Below, piece after piece: positions 52,579-61,484 of a stretch of 64,000 nucleotides of DNA (position 1 is the first letter of the stretch; each line of letters starts with the position of its first letter). The position numbers and the translations under genes were made by a program. The notes beneath the pieces were generated by a model that saw nothing but the letters and a program-made list of their open reading frames with translations, was not told the DNA's origin and did no database searches. The stretch comes from JAIBJN01 sp963699495 (GTDB lineage: Bacteria; Actinomycetota; Thermoleophilia; Gaiellales; Gaiellaceae), in contig CAVOUB010000006.1 of assembly GCA_963699495.1 (NCBI GenBank), forward strand, positions 1-64,000. The letters run 5' to 3'.

Positions 52579-53952
52579 TCAGGCCGGCTCGAAGCGGGCA
52601 GTGAAGTGACGCAGCACGGGAGCTTCGTATGTGATCCGAAGGCCCCGAACATCCTCAGCGCCGGCGAGCACCTCGCCCGCCGCGTCCGCGGCGTGCTCAA
52701 GCTGCCGAGCCGTGTAGACACGACGCGGCACCGCCAGCCTCACGAGCTCGAACGGCGGATGGCGGTTCTCGCCGGTCGCCGGGTCGCGCCCGGCCATCAA
52801 GGAGCCGATCTCGACCCCGCGGACACCCCCGGCGAGGTAGAGGGAGCAGGCAAGGGCCTGCGCCGGGAACTCATCCGCGGAGATGTGCGGCAACATCGTC
52901 CCCGCATCCAGGTAGACGGCGTGTCCGCCGAACGGGCGCAGAACCGCGGCGCCGGCCTCGGCCAGCGTGGTCCCGAGGTAGGCAACCTGCTCGATGCGAT
53001 TGCGCAGGTAGTCGTCCTCGAGCACCTCGCGCAGGCCGACCGCGATCGCCTCGAGGTCACGGCCGGCGAGACCGCCGTACGTGTGGAAGCCCTCGAAGAC
53101 GATCCCGCGCGCCTGAAGCCGGTGGAAGAACTCCTCGTCCTCCCTGATCGCCACGAAGCCGCCGATGTTCGCGATCGCATCCTTCTTGGCGCTCATGAGG
53201 ACGGCGTCCGCCTCGGCGAGCTGTTCTCTGGCGATGTCGCGGAGAGGCACGGCCGAGAATTCCTCCTCGCGCTCACGGACGAACCACGCGTTCTCGGCGA
53301 AACGCGCAATGTCGAGGACGAACTTCTTCCCGTGCCCGTGGGCGAGCTGCGCGACGGCGCGGATGTTCTTGATCGACACGGGCTGTCCCCCACCCGCGTT
53401 GTTCGTGATCGTGAGCATCACGATGGACACGCGCTCGCCGTCCGCGCCCTCGAGCAGCTCCTCGAGGCGGCCGACGTCCATGTTCCCCTTGAACGGCGCA
53501 TCGGAGACCGGGTCGAGCGCCTCCGGAACGGGCAGGTCGAGTGCGACGCCGTCGCGTACCTCGATGTGTGCCCGGGTCGTGTCGAAGTGGGCGTTCGACG
53601 GGACGATCTCTCCCGGGTCGACGATCGCGCCGAAGAAGATGCTCTCCGCCCCGCGGCCCTGATGGGCCGGCAGCACGAACGGGAACCCCAGCACGTCTCG
53701 GACGGCCTCGCGGAAGCGCTCGAAGCTCCGCGAGCCGGCGTACGACTCGTCTCCGCGCATCAGGGCCGCCCACTGATCCTGGCTCATGGCACCGGTGCCG
53801 GAGTCCGTGAGGAGGTCGAGCTCGACGTCCTCGGCGGAGAGCAGGAAGAGGTTCAGGCCGGCAGCGACGAGGGCCTCTTCGCGCTCGGCACGCGTGGTCA
53901 AGCGGATGGGCTCGACCATCTTGATGCGGAAGGGCTCACGAGGGGCGCGCAT
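52579..53952 (-). CDS. tnaA: tryptophanase-like beta-eliminating lyase
   Basis: 457 residues, PLP fold type I. EPFRIKMVEPIRLTTRAERE, LDLLTDSGTGAMSQDQWAAL, THQGRGAE-type AHQGRGAESIFFG, TITNNAGGGQPVS, DIARFAENAWF, the PLP Lys in MSAKKDAIANIGG and the end VLRHFTARFEPA follow tryptophanase more than tyrosine phenol-lyase, but the two are close and substrate is not certain. Expected reaction: L-Trp to indole, pyruvate and ammonia. It begins 41 bases after ftsZ, an unusual place. Confidence 0.85.
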   Translation of the reverse strand: MRAPREPFRIKMVEPIRLTTRAEREEALVAAGLNLFLLSAEDVELDLLTDSGTGAMSQDQWAALMRGDESYAGSRSFERFREAVRDVLGFPFVLPAHQGRGAESIFFGAIVDPGEIVPSNAHFDTTRAHIEVRDGVALDLPVPEALDPVSDAPFKGNMDVGRLEELLEGADGERVSIVMLTITNNAGGGQPVSIKNIRAVAQLAHGHGKKFVLDIARFAENAWFVREREEEFSAVPLRDIAREQLAEADAVLMSAKKDAIANIGGFVAIREDEEFFHRLQARGIVFEGFHTYGGLAGRDLEAIAVGLREVLEDDYLRNRIEQVAYLGTTLAEAGAAVLRPFGGHAVYLDAGTMLPHISADEFPAQALACSLYLAGGVRGVEIGSLMAGRDPATGENRHPPFELVRLAVPRRVYTARQLEHAADAAGEVLAGAEDVRGLRITYEAPVLRHFTARFEPA

Positions 53953-53993
53953 CGCCCCCCTTTTCTACACGTCAGCCGATCTCCGCGGGGGCG

Positions 53994-55058
53994 CTACGGG
54001 CGCCGAAGGAACGACGGCACCTCGAGCACGCCAGACGGCACGTCGAAGCCTTCGCCCATCTGCTCGCGCTCGCCGAGCGACTCGTCGCGCTCGCGCGGCT
54101 CACGCCGGTACGCCTTGTCGAAACCGGTCGCGATCACGGTCACGCGCACCCGGCCGTCCATCGCCTCGTCGATCACCGCTCCGAAGATGACGTTGGCGTT
54201 CAGGTCGGACGCGCCGGTGACGACCTCTGCAGCCTCGTTCACCTCGAAGAGACCGAGATCCGGCCCGCCGGTGATGTTGAGGAGGACGCCGGTCGCACCC
54301 GCGACCGAGGCCTCGAGGAGCGGCGAGGACACGGCCGCCCGGGCCGCTTCGGCCGCGCGGTTCTCGCCTTCGGCCTCCCCGATGCCCATGAGGGCGGAGC
54401 CTGCGTCGGTCATGATCGTGCGGACGTCGGCAAAGTCGAGGTTGACGAGCCCGGGGATTGTGATCAGGTCGGTGATCCCCTGGACGCCCTGGCGGAGGAC
54501 TTCGTCGGCCATCCGGAACGCGTCGACGACCGACGTCTGCTTCTCGACGACCTGGAGCAGCCGGTCGTTCGGGATGATGATCAGGGTGTCGACGTTGTCG
54601 CGCAACTTGCCGATGCCCGCCTGGGCCTGCTCGGCCCGCCGGCCGCCTTCGAAGCTGAACGGTCGCGTCACGACGCCGACGGTGAGCGCTCCGATCTCGC
54701 GCGCGATCCCGGCGATGACCGGGGCGGAGCCGGTGCCGGTGCCGCCACCCTCGCCCGCGGTGACGAAGACCATGTCGGCGCCCTTGAGCGCCTCCTTCAT
54801 CTCGTCCCGGGTCTCCATCGCCGCCTCGTAGCCCTTCTGCGGATCGGCACCCGCGCCGAGCCCGCGCGTCGCGGTCGCGCCGATATGGATCTTCTGGTCG
54901 GCCTCGACCATGAGCAGGGCCTGGGCGTCGGTGTTCACCGCGATGAACTCACACCCGCGAAGGCCGGCCTCGACCATCCGGTTTACCGCGTTGGAGCCGC
55001 CGCCGCCGGCGCCGACCACCTTGATCACAGCCAGGTAATTGCCCGATTGATCTCTCAC
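53994..55058 (-). CDS. ftsZ: cell-division GTPase FtsZ
   Basis: 354 residues from GTG 55058 (GAGAGG six bases upstream; GTG 55076 is the longer alternative). IKVVGAGGGGSNAVNRMVEA, the tubulin signature GEGGGTGTGSAPVIA, T7-loop region VNLDFADVRTIM and the C-terminal peptide VPSFLRR, which binds SepF/FtsW-type partners. The linker before the peptide is short (about 40 residues). It forms the Z-ring. It has its own promoter and is last in the dcw cluster. Confidence 0.97.
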   Translation of the reverse strand: MRDQSGNYLAVIKVVGAGGGGSNAVNRMVEAGLRGCEFIAVNTDAQALLMVEADQKIHIGATATRGLGAGADPQKGYEAAMETRDEMKEALKGADMVFVTAGEGGGTGTGSAPVIAGIAREIGALTVGVVTRPFSFEGGRRAEQAQAGIGKLRDNVDTLIIIPNDRLLQVVEKQTSVVDAFRMADEVLRQGVQGITDLITIPGLVNLDFADVRTIMTDAGSALMGIGEAEGENRAAEAARAAVSSPLLEASVAGATGVLLNITGGPDLGLFEVNEAAEVVTGASDLNANVIFGAVIDEAMDGRVRVTVIATGFDKAYRREPRERDESLGEREQMGEGFDVPSGVLEVPSFLRRP

Positions 55059-55112
55059 GTTGATCCTCTCCCTCACACGCAGAGCTTGAAGCTCAGCTTG
55101 AGCGTCCGGCTG

Positions 55113-55141
55113 AGGGTACGTTCACCGCCCCGGCTTGTCAA
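55113..55141 (-). promoter_or_regulatory. ftsZ promoter
   Basis: TTGACA (55136-55141), 17 bases, TACCCT (55113-55118), about 55 bases before the ftsZ start. The leader contains AGCTTGA-AGCTC-AGCTTGA, which can fold into a small hairpin. Confidence 0.7.
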
Positions 55142-55167
55142 ATGCCTATTTGCAGCGAGATTGCGAC

Positions 55168-55992
55168 TTAACTCTCACCCTCAACTTGAGAGTCTAGGGT
55201 TGAGCCGCCGACGGGGCGCTCCGGAACCGAGACGTCAAGATACGCGAGGGCCTGCGCCCCCTCGGCGCGTATCCCACTCAGCACCCGCGCGGCGACCGCG
55301 AGCTTCAGAGCAAGCGCATCCGGTCGCCCGAGCCGCAGCTCCAACCCACCGGCGAGCACGAGCGTGACGTCGCCGTCGCTTGCGCGCACCGACTGAACGC
55401 GCTCGGGAAAACCCTCCGGGACACGGCGGAGCGCCTCCAGCGCGACTCGGACGTTCTCGGCCTGGACGGTCGCACCCGGGGTGAACGTCCATTCCGGCCC
55501 GGCCCAGACGATCGGGCGCCTTGCGGGCGTCTCCAGATCGATGCCCTGAAGCACACGACCGCGATCCGAGACGAGCCACGCATCCCTCCCGCTGCGAACG
55601 ACGGCCAGCGGTCTCTCCTGGACGACGAGGATCCGGAGCGTGTGCGGGAAGGCGCGATCGACGTGGAACGAGCGGACCGCCGGAATCGCCTGCAGGCGAC
55701 GGCGCAGCTCGTCCTGATCGAGCGCGACCAGGCTTTCTCCGAGCAGCGGTTCGGCCGCCGCGCGCGCCGCCGCCCGGACGGCGGGACGGCCCCCCGTGAC
55801 CTCGAGCTCCTGCAGCGCGAAGAGAGACGTGAAGCGGGCTGCCGCATAGAGAAGGACGACAGCCGCGGCGATGCACCCGCCGACGGCCAGCAGGTGGGCG
55901 GAGGGCCCGCGCAGGCGGCGCAGCCCGTTCGCGGGCACGAGAGCGAGATGCGGTCGAGAGACCACGGGACCGTGTTCGCCGCCGGGGCGCAC
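55168..55992 (-). CDS. ftsQ: cell-division protein FtsQ/DivIB
   Basis: 274 residues from GTG 55992. A basic cytosolic tail, one membrane helix (about 35-55, LLAVGGCIAAAVVLLYAA), a POTRA domain (FALQELEVTGGRPAVRAAAR ... LLGESLVALDQDEL) and the FtsQ domain ending with the LRLGRPDALALKLAVAARVL motif. It links early and late divisome parts. It lies between murB and ftsZ with no ftsA, as usual in actinobacteria. Confidence 0.9.
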   Translation of the reverse strand: MRPGGEHGPVVSRPHLALVPANGLRRLRGPSAHLLAVGGCIAAAVVLLYAAARFTSLFALQELEVTGGRPAVRAAARAAAEPLLGESLVALDQDELRRRLQAIPAVRSFHVDRAFPHTLRILVVQERPLAVVRSGRDAWLVSDRGRVLQGIDLETPARRPIVWAGPEWTFTPGATVQAENVRVALEALRRVPEGFPERVQSVRASDGDVTLVLAGGLELRLGRPDALALKLAVAARVLSGIRAEGAQALAYLDVSVPERPVGGSTLDSQVEGES

Positions 55993-56018
55993 GGTCCTAC
56001 CCCACGGAGTCCGCGCGG

Positions 56019-56897
56019 CTACTCGGCGACGGGCGGGATCTCGAGCGCTCCGAGGAGCTGCACTTCCGGGTGGAGCACGACGCCGAACTGGACCCGGGCG
56101 CGACGCCTCGCCTCGACGATCAGCGCGATCGCGTCCGCCGAGCGGGCACCGCCCGCGTTCTCGATGAAGTTGGCGTGCTTCGGCGAGATCTGCGCACCGC
56201 CGATCCGAAACCCGCGCAGGCCGCACGCCTCGAGCAGCCGGCCCGCAGTCAGCTCGTGCTCGGGGTTCTTGAACACGCTCCCGAAGGTCCGCTTGTTCGT
56301 CGGCTGCGCTGCCTTACGCTGCGACTGCATAGCCGCAACGGTCGACTTGATCTCCTCGCTGGGCCTCGGCGCGAGCGCGAACTCGGCCGCGGCGACAACC
56401 TGTCCGTGCCGCAAGCCGGAAGCCCGGTAGCGGAGGCCGAGCTCCTCGGGCGTCTGCCAGCGTGTTCCGGCGGCGTCGGCGACCAGGGCCCGCTTGAGGA
56501 TTCCAGCCGTGTCGCCGCCGTAGGCGCCGGCGTTCATCCAGACGGCGCCGCCGACTGTTCCCGGAATCGCACAGGTGAACTCCATCCCTCCCAGCTCCGC
56601 CGCCCGGGCCCGGTGAAGGCAAACCGCCAGCGGGGCTCCCCCGCCGGCCATCACCAGGCCGTCGACCGCCTCCGCTCCGGCAAGCGTCCCTGCGAGCTTG
56701 AGGACGACCCCGGGGAACCCCTCATCGGAGACGAGGAGGTTCGATCCGAGCCCGACGACCGCGACGTCGAGGCCCTCTTCCCGTGCCCAGGCGAGGCGGG
56801 CGACGAGCTCGTCGACGGTTTCCGGCTGGGCGAACCAGCGGGCCGGTCCGCCCGTCCCGAGCGTCGTGTACCGGCTGAGCGAGACCTGCTCGTTCAT
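56019..56897 (-). CDS. murB: UDP-N-acetylenolpyruvoylglucosamine reductase
   Basis: 292 residues. SRYTTLGTGGPARWF, FAD-binding VVGLGSNLLVSDEGFPGVV, FTCAIPGTVGGAVWMNAGAYGG-type region, RTFGSVFKNPEHELTAGRLL with the catalytic Ser, and HANFIENAGGA. FAD enzyme making UDP-MurNAc. ATG 56897 overlaps the murC stop (ATGA). Confidence 0.95.
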   Translation of the reverse strand: MNEQVSLSRYTTLGTGGPARWFAQPETVDELVARLAWAREEGLDVAVVGLGSNLLVSDEGFPGVVLKLAGTLAGAEAVDGLVMAGGGAPLAVCLHRARAAELGGMEFTCAIPGTVGGAVWMNAGAYGGDTAGILKRALVADAAGTRWQTPEELGLRYRASGLRHGQVVAAAEFALAPRPSEEIKSTVAAMQSQRKAAQPTNKRTFGSVFKNPEHELTAGRLLEACGLRGFRIGGAQISPKHANFIENAGGARSADAIALIVEARRRARVQFGVVLHPEVQLLGALEIPPVAE

Positions 56898-58099
56898 GCT
56901 CCCAGCTCCTCGCGGAGCAGGGGAAGGGCACTGTCGACGTTCCCCGCACCGGCCGTCAGGAGGAGCCCGCCGGGACGGGCGAGGGAGGCTGCAAGACGGG
57001 CCGCGTCGGGAAGAGAAGGCGCCCATCCGATCGGCATCCCGGGCCTCACCTCGGCCAGCCGGTCCGCGACGACCTTCCCGCTGATCCCGGCCATCGGCTG
57101 CTCGCGGGCGGCGTAGATCTCGGTGACGACTGCTGCGTCCGCGGCCGCGAGAGCCTCTCCCAGCTCCCTGCCGAGATGAACCGTGCGCGAATAGAGATGA
57201 GGCTGGAAGAGCACGACGAGCCGCTCTCCCTCGGCCAGCGTGCCGCGGGCCGCGGCGATCGTCGCGGCGAGCTCGGCGGGATGGTGCGCGTAGTCGTCGA
57301 GAAGCCTCACGCCTCCCGCCTCGCCGTGCTCCTCCAGCCGTCGTCCGACACCGCGGAAGTCGACGAGGGCCTGCGCAGCCTCGTTCCGGTCGAAGCCGGC
57401 CAGCTCCAGGGCGGCCAGCGCGCAGGCGGCGTTCAGGCGATTGTGCGTTCCGGGTACCGCCAGCTCGAAGTCGACCGGCTCCTGCATCCGCCCCCAGACG
57501 ACGCGGCCTTCCTGCACTCCCGCAGCCCAGCGCTCGAAGCGCTCCTCGAGGTCCGCCGCGGAGGCGAACGTCGCATGGTGGTCGAGCTCGACGTTCGTGA
57601 CCACGGCGATGTCGGCGGGAAGCTCGAAGACCGTCCCGTCGGATTCGTCGCCCTCGACGACGAGCCACCCGAGCCCGGCGCGAGCGTTCCCGCCGAGCTG
57701 CGGCACGTCCCCGCCGATGAGGAAGGACGGGTCATCACCGAGAGCGTCGAGGCAGTACGCGATCATGGCCGCCGTCGTGGTCTTGCCGTGCGCGCCGCTC
57801 ACCACGATCGAGGGCTTGAGCGCGACGAGCTCGGCGAGAAACCCGGCTCGGGCCCGGCCAGCGACCTGGTCGGCGTACGCGGTCGAGACGACCGTCTCGG
57901 CGCCCTCGGGGGAATCGGGTGGCTCGGGCGAGACGGTGACGGGGATCCCGGCCGCACGGACGTGCGCGAGATACGGCGTCTCGTTCCGATCCCAGCCGGA
58001 GACCTCCGCGCCCCAGGCCTGGGCCACGACCGCGTAGCCCGAGAGCCCGGCGCCGCCGATGCCGACGAGCCAGATGCGGCGTCCCTCAAGCTCGGGCAA
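56894..58099 (-). CDS. murC: UDP-N-acetylmuramate-L-alanine ligase
   Basis: 401 residues, shorter than the usual 450-490. IWLVGIGGAGLSGYAVVA, ATP loop SGAHGKTTTAAMIA, VEGDESDGTVFEL, NVELDHHATF, GTHNRLNAACALAAL and DDYAHHPAELAATI. It adds L-Ala to UDP-MurNAc. TTG 58099 lies inside the end of murG (14-base overlap). The C-terminal domain is trimmed but ends normally. Confidence 0.95.
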   Translation of the reverse strand: MPELEGRRIWLVGIGGAGLSGYAVVAQAWGAEVSGWDRNETPYLAHVRAAGIPVTVSPEPPDSPEGAETVVSTAYADQVAGRARAGFLAELVALKPSIVVSGAHGKTTTAAMIAYCLDALGDDPSFLIGGDVPQLGGNARAGLGWLVVEGDESDGTVFELPADIAVVTNVELDHHATFASAADLEERFERWAAGVQEGRVVWGRMQEPVDFELAVPGTHNRLNAACALAALELAGFDRNEAAQALVDFRGVGRRLEEHGEAGGVRLLDDYAHHPAELAATIAAARGTLAEGERLVVLFQPHLYSRTVHLGRELGEALAAADAAVVTEIYAAREQPMAGISGKVVADRLAEVRPGMPIGWAPSLPDAARLAASLARPGGLLLTAGAGNVDSALPLLREELGA

Positions 58100-59153
58100 G
58101 CTCGATCAGCTCCTCGGCGACGACGTCGGCGGCATCGGGCTTCGCCAGGGCGAGCATCGCCTGCCCCATGCTCGCGAGCGTCTTCGGATCGGCCAGGAGC
58201 CCGTCGACCTGCCGTCGAAGATCGAGCTCGTCCTCCGGTACCACGATCGCGCCCCCGCCTCGCTCGAAGTAGCGGGCGTTCTTCGACTGGTGGTCGGCGG
58301 TTGCATGCGGGTAGGGAACGAGAAGTGCAGGCTTGCCGGCGGCAGCGACCTCCCAAACCGAGCCTCCCGCGCGCGCGACGACCAGATCGGCGGCTGCCAG
58401 GGCGGCTCCGAACTCGTCGGTGAAGGCGAGGAGGCGGTAGTCGTCTCGCCGCGGCCGCCGCTCGAGCTCGGGGAAGTCACGCTCGCCGGCGAGGTGAAGG
58501 ACGGCAGGCCCGTCGGCGGCGAAGGCATCGTACGCCGCGTCGTTGAGGCGCCGGGCGCCCTGACTCCCGCCGAAGACCAGCACCACCGGCCCCTCGGACG
58601 GGAGCCCGAATGCCCTCCGGGCTTCGTCCTGCGCCGGGGGTCGTGAGCGCGCCGGAATCGGTCGACCGACGACCCGGTACTTCGGCCCTTCCAGGCCCTC
58701 GAGCGGGAATGCGCAAAAAACGCGCTCTGCGAAGGGCGCAGCGAGCTTGTTGGCGAGCCCGAGGTGGGCGTCCGCCTCGGTCAACGCGGCGGGGATGCGG
58801 AGAATCGAAGCGGCGAGAATCATCGGGCCGCCGACGTAGCCGCCCGCGCCGAGCACGCCGTCGGGCCGACGCCGCCGGAGGATGCGGAGGCAGGCCGCCG
58901 GAGCGACGGCATCGCGGGCGAGCGCGCCGAGCAGCCTCAGGCCGGCGCGGCGAGGCAGGCCCTCGACCTGGAACCCGTCGAAAGCCAGACCGGCAGAGCG
59001 CGCGAGCCGCTCCTCGACGGAGTCAGGCCGACCGGCGAGCGTGACGGACGCGCCGCGGCTCCGCAGCGACTCGGCGACCGCGAGCGCGGGCAGCACGTGG
59101 CCGGCCGTCCCCCCGGCGGCGATCAGGAAGCTTGGAGCTGGATTCGGCGGCAT
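58086..59153 (-). CDS. murG: lipid II glycosyltransferase MurG
   Basis: 355 residues from ATG 59153. FLIAAGGTAGHVLPALAVAE, GAGGYVGGPMILAA, ALTEADAHLGLANKL, VLVFGGSQGARRLND and the UDP-GlcNAc site VVARAGGSVWEVAAAGKPAL. It makes lipid II on the inner membrane face. The start lies 131 bases inside ftsW, an unusually long same-strand overlap in another frame, so it depends on coupling; no ribosome site is seen. Confidence 0.95.
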   Translation of the reverse strand: MPPNPAPSFLIAAGGTAGHVLPALAVAESLRSRGASVTLAGRPDSVEERLARSAGLAFDGFQVEGLPRRAGLRLLGALARDAVAPAACLRILRRRRPDGVLGAGGYVGGPMILAASILRIPAALTEADAHLGLANKLAAPFAERVFCAFPLEGLEGPKYRVVGRPIPARSRPPAQDEARRAFGLPSEGPVVLVFGGSQGARRLNDAAYDAFAADGPAVLHLAGERDFPELERRPRRDDYRLLAFTDEFGAALAAADLVVARAGGSVWEVAAAGKPALLVPYPHATADHQSKNARYFERGGGAIVVPEDELDLRRQVDGLLADPKTLASMGQAMLALAKPDAADVVAEELIELARA

Positions 59154-60240
59154 CGTTGACGGCGATGTTAAGGAGGATGCCCACGGACGCGAGCATGACG
59201 ATGAGGCTCGAGCCCCCATACGACACGAGCGGCAGGGGGATTCCGGTCAGCGGAGCCAGGCCCATGACCGCGCTGACGTTGACGGCTGCCTGCCCGCAGA
59301 TGAGCGCGGTGATCCCGGCGGCGAGCAGCTTCCCGAACGGCTCACGGCACGAGAGGGCGACGTTGAAGCCCGCGTAGCCGAAGGCGACGAACGCGGCGAG
59401 CACGGAGAACGCGCCGAAGAGCCCCAGCTCCTCGCCGATGATCGCGAAGATCATGTCGGTGGAGGCTTCCGGGAGGTAGTAGACCTTCTGGACGCTTTCG
59501 CCGAGGCCGACGCCGAAGAATCCGCCGGAGCCGAGCGCGAGCATCGCCTGCACGCTCTGGAAGCCGGCCCCCTGCGGATCCTGCCACGGATCGAGGAAGC
59601 TGAGGATGCGCTCACGGCGGTACGGCTCGAGCCAGATGGCGGCGAGGACGAGGGAGACCGCGATCGCTCCCGCTCCGGCGAGCGTGACGAAGCGCGTGCC
59701 GGCCACGACCAGGATCGCGGAGAGCATGATCGCGACCGAGATGGCGGTGCCGAGGTCCGGCTCGATGAGGACGAGGGCCAGCACTGCGCCGAAGACGATC
59801 CCGATCGGGCGAATGAGCTCCCCGAGCGACCGCGGCGCCGGAGTGCGCGAGAGGTAGGCGGCCACCCAGAGCGCCAGCGCCAGCTTGGCGAGCTCGGACG
59901 GCTGGAGCGTGGCCGGCCCGAGCGTCAACCAGCGCTTGGCCCCGTTGACCGGCGTCCCGACGACGAGCACGGCAACGAGGAGGACGAAGCTCGCGAGCAG
60001 GAGCGGCGGCACGACATAGCGCAGGCGGCGGTAGTCGGTGCGGGAGAGGAGCACGAGCGCGACGATCCCGAGCAGGGCGTAGGCGGCCTGGCGCTTGAGG
60101 TAGTAGGCGGGGTCGTCCGCGGCGAGCGCGGCCCGGGCGGAGCTTGCGCTGTAGACCATGACGAGCCCGAACGCGACGAGCCCGAGCGTGACGACGACGA
60201 GCAGGTGGTACTCGAGACCGCCCCCGGCCGGCCGCTTCAC
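59023..60240 (-). CDS. ftsW: SEDS peptidoglycan polymerase FtsW
   Basis: 405 residues, ten membrane helices. YLKRQAAYALLGIVALVLLS, PVNGAKRWLTLGPATLQPSE, IEPDLGTAISVAIMLSAIL, EASTDMIFAIIGEELGLFGA and GIPLPLVSYGGSSLIVMLAS are SEDS motifs. It polymerises lipid II at the septum with a class B PBP. GTG 60240 overlaps the murD stop (GTGA). The last about 40 residues are Arg-rich and are read from DNA that also encodes the MurG N-terminus. Confidence 0.95.
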   Translation of the reverse strand: MKRPAGGGLEYHLLVVVTLGLVAFGLVMVYSASSARAALAADDPAYYLKRQAAYALLGIVALVLLSRTDYRRLRYVVPPLLLASFVLLVAVLVVGTPVNGAKRWLTLGPATLQPSELAKLALALWVAAYLSRTPAPRSLGELIRPIGIVFGAVLALVLIEPDLGTAISVAIMLSAILVVAGTRFVTLAGAGAIAVSLVLAAIWLEPYRRERILSFLDPWQDPQGAGFQSVQAMLALGSGGFFGVGLGESVQKVYYLPEASTDMIFAIIGEELGLFGAFSVLAAFVAFGYAGFNVALSCREPFGKLLAAGITALICGQAAVNVSAVMGLAPLTGIPLPLVSYGGSSLIVMLASVGILLNIAVNDAAESSSKLPDRRRGDGRPRAARARGRRVAAEPRRVRHARRSA

Positions 60241-61484
60241 AGCGCCTCCACGAGCTGCCGGAAACGCGCTCCCCGCTCCTCGAAGTTCTCGAACTGGTCG
60301 TAGCTGGCGCACGCCGGCGAGAGCAGGACGACCTCGCCCCTCTCCGCATCGGCGTGCGCGTCGGCGACCGCGCGCTCGAGGTCGACGGAGTGCCGGAAGC
60401 GGACGCCCTCCCGGGCGAGCGCCTCCGCGATCTCGTCCGCGGACTCACCGATCAGGTATGCGCGCGAGACCCCGGACTCCCGGGCCCGCGCTGCCAGCCC
60501 GGCAAACGCCGTGCCCTTGCGGGAGCCGCCGAGGATCACCCGCAACCCCGGTGGGTAGGCGCCCAGCGCGCGCTCGGCTGCCTCGGGATTGGTGGCCTTC
60601 GAGTCGTTGATCCAGCGAACACCGTCGAGCTCCCGGACCAGCTCGAGTCGGTGCGGAACGCCCGCGAAGCTCTCGAGCGCGGCGGCAATCGCCTCGTCCG
60701 GGATCCCCGCGGCGCGCGCGGCGGCCGCGGCGGCGGCCGCGTTCTCGCGGTTGTGCCCACCCGGGATCCGCGGCTCGGCGGGGAGCGGGTCGTCGCCGCC
60801 GAACTCGATGCGGCGGCCGTCGCCCGGCACCGGCGGGAATCCGCGAGGAACGACGGCGACGTCCTCGGGCCCCTGGTTCTCGAAGATGCGGAGCTTGGCC
60901 GCCCGGTAGGAGTCGAGATCGCTGTGCCGGTCGAGGTGGTCGGGACTGACGTTGAGGAGGACGGCCACACGGGGCCGAAGCTTGGCGATGTCCTCCAGCT
61001 GGAAGCTCGAGAGCTCGCAGACGATCCAGGCGTCGTCGGCAAGCGCGCCGTCGAGCCCGGTGAGGGGACGCCCGACGTTTCCCGCGACGGCCACGGGCCG
61101 CCCGGCGGCGCGGAAGATCTCGCCGAGCAGCTCGCTCGTCGTCGTCTTCCCGTTCGTCCCGGTAACGCCGATCAGCGGGTTGGAGAGGATGCGGGCGCCG
61201 AGCTCGACCTCGCTCCAGACGGCGACGCCGCGAGCGCGTGCGGCGGCCACGAGGGGCACCTCGCTCGGAACACCGGGGCTCTTGACCAGCAGGTCCACGT
61301 CGTCGACGAGCGCGGGGTCCTCCGCGCCCAGGACGACTTCGACACCGTGCTCCCGAAGCCTCCCGGTGTCCAGCCCCTCGTTGCGGTCGACCCCGAGAAC
61401 GCGGACGCCGCGCCGGGCGAGCGCGAGCGCCGCGGCCTCTCCCGAGCGGGCGAGGCCGAGGACGAGAGCCCGCTCAGGAAGCAA
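60237..61484 (-). CDS. murD: UDP-MurNAc-L-Ala-D-glutamate ligase
   Basis: 415 residues. LVLGLARSGEAAALALARRG, VTGTNGKTTTSELLGEIF, CELSSFQLEDI, LNVSPDHLDRHSDLDSYRAA, NDSKATNPEAAERAL and LSPACASYDQFENFEERG. It adds D-Glu to the stem peptide. TTG 61484 overlaps the end of mraY by 11 bases. Confidence 0.95.
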   Translation of the reverse strand: MLPERALVLGLARSGEAAALALARRGVRVLGVDRNEGLDTGRLREHGVEVVLGAEDPALVDDVDLLVKSPGVPSEVPLVAAARARGVAVWSEVELGARILSNPLIGVTGTNGKTTTSELLGEIFRAAGRPVAVAGNVGRPLTGLDGALADDAWIVCELSSFQLEDIAKLRPRVAVLLNVSPDHLDRHSDLDSYRAAKLRIFENQGPEDVAVVPRGFPPVPGDGRRIEFGGDDPLPAEPRIPGGHNRENAAAAAAAARAAGIPDEAIAAALESFAGVPHRLELVRELDGVRWINDSKATNPEAAERALGAYPPGLRVILGGSRKGTAFAGLAARARESGVSRAYLIGESADEIAEALAREGVRFRHSVDLERAVADAHADAERGEVVLLSPACASYDQFENFEERGARFRQLVEAL

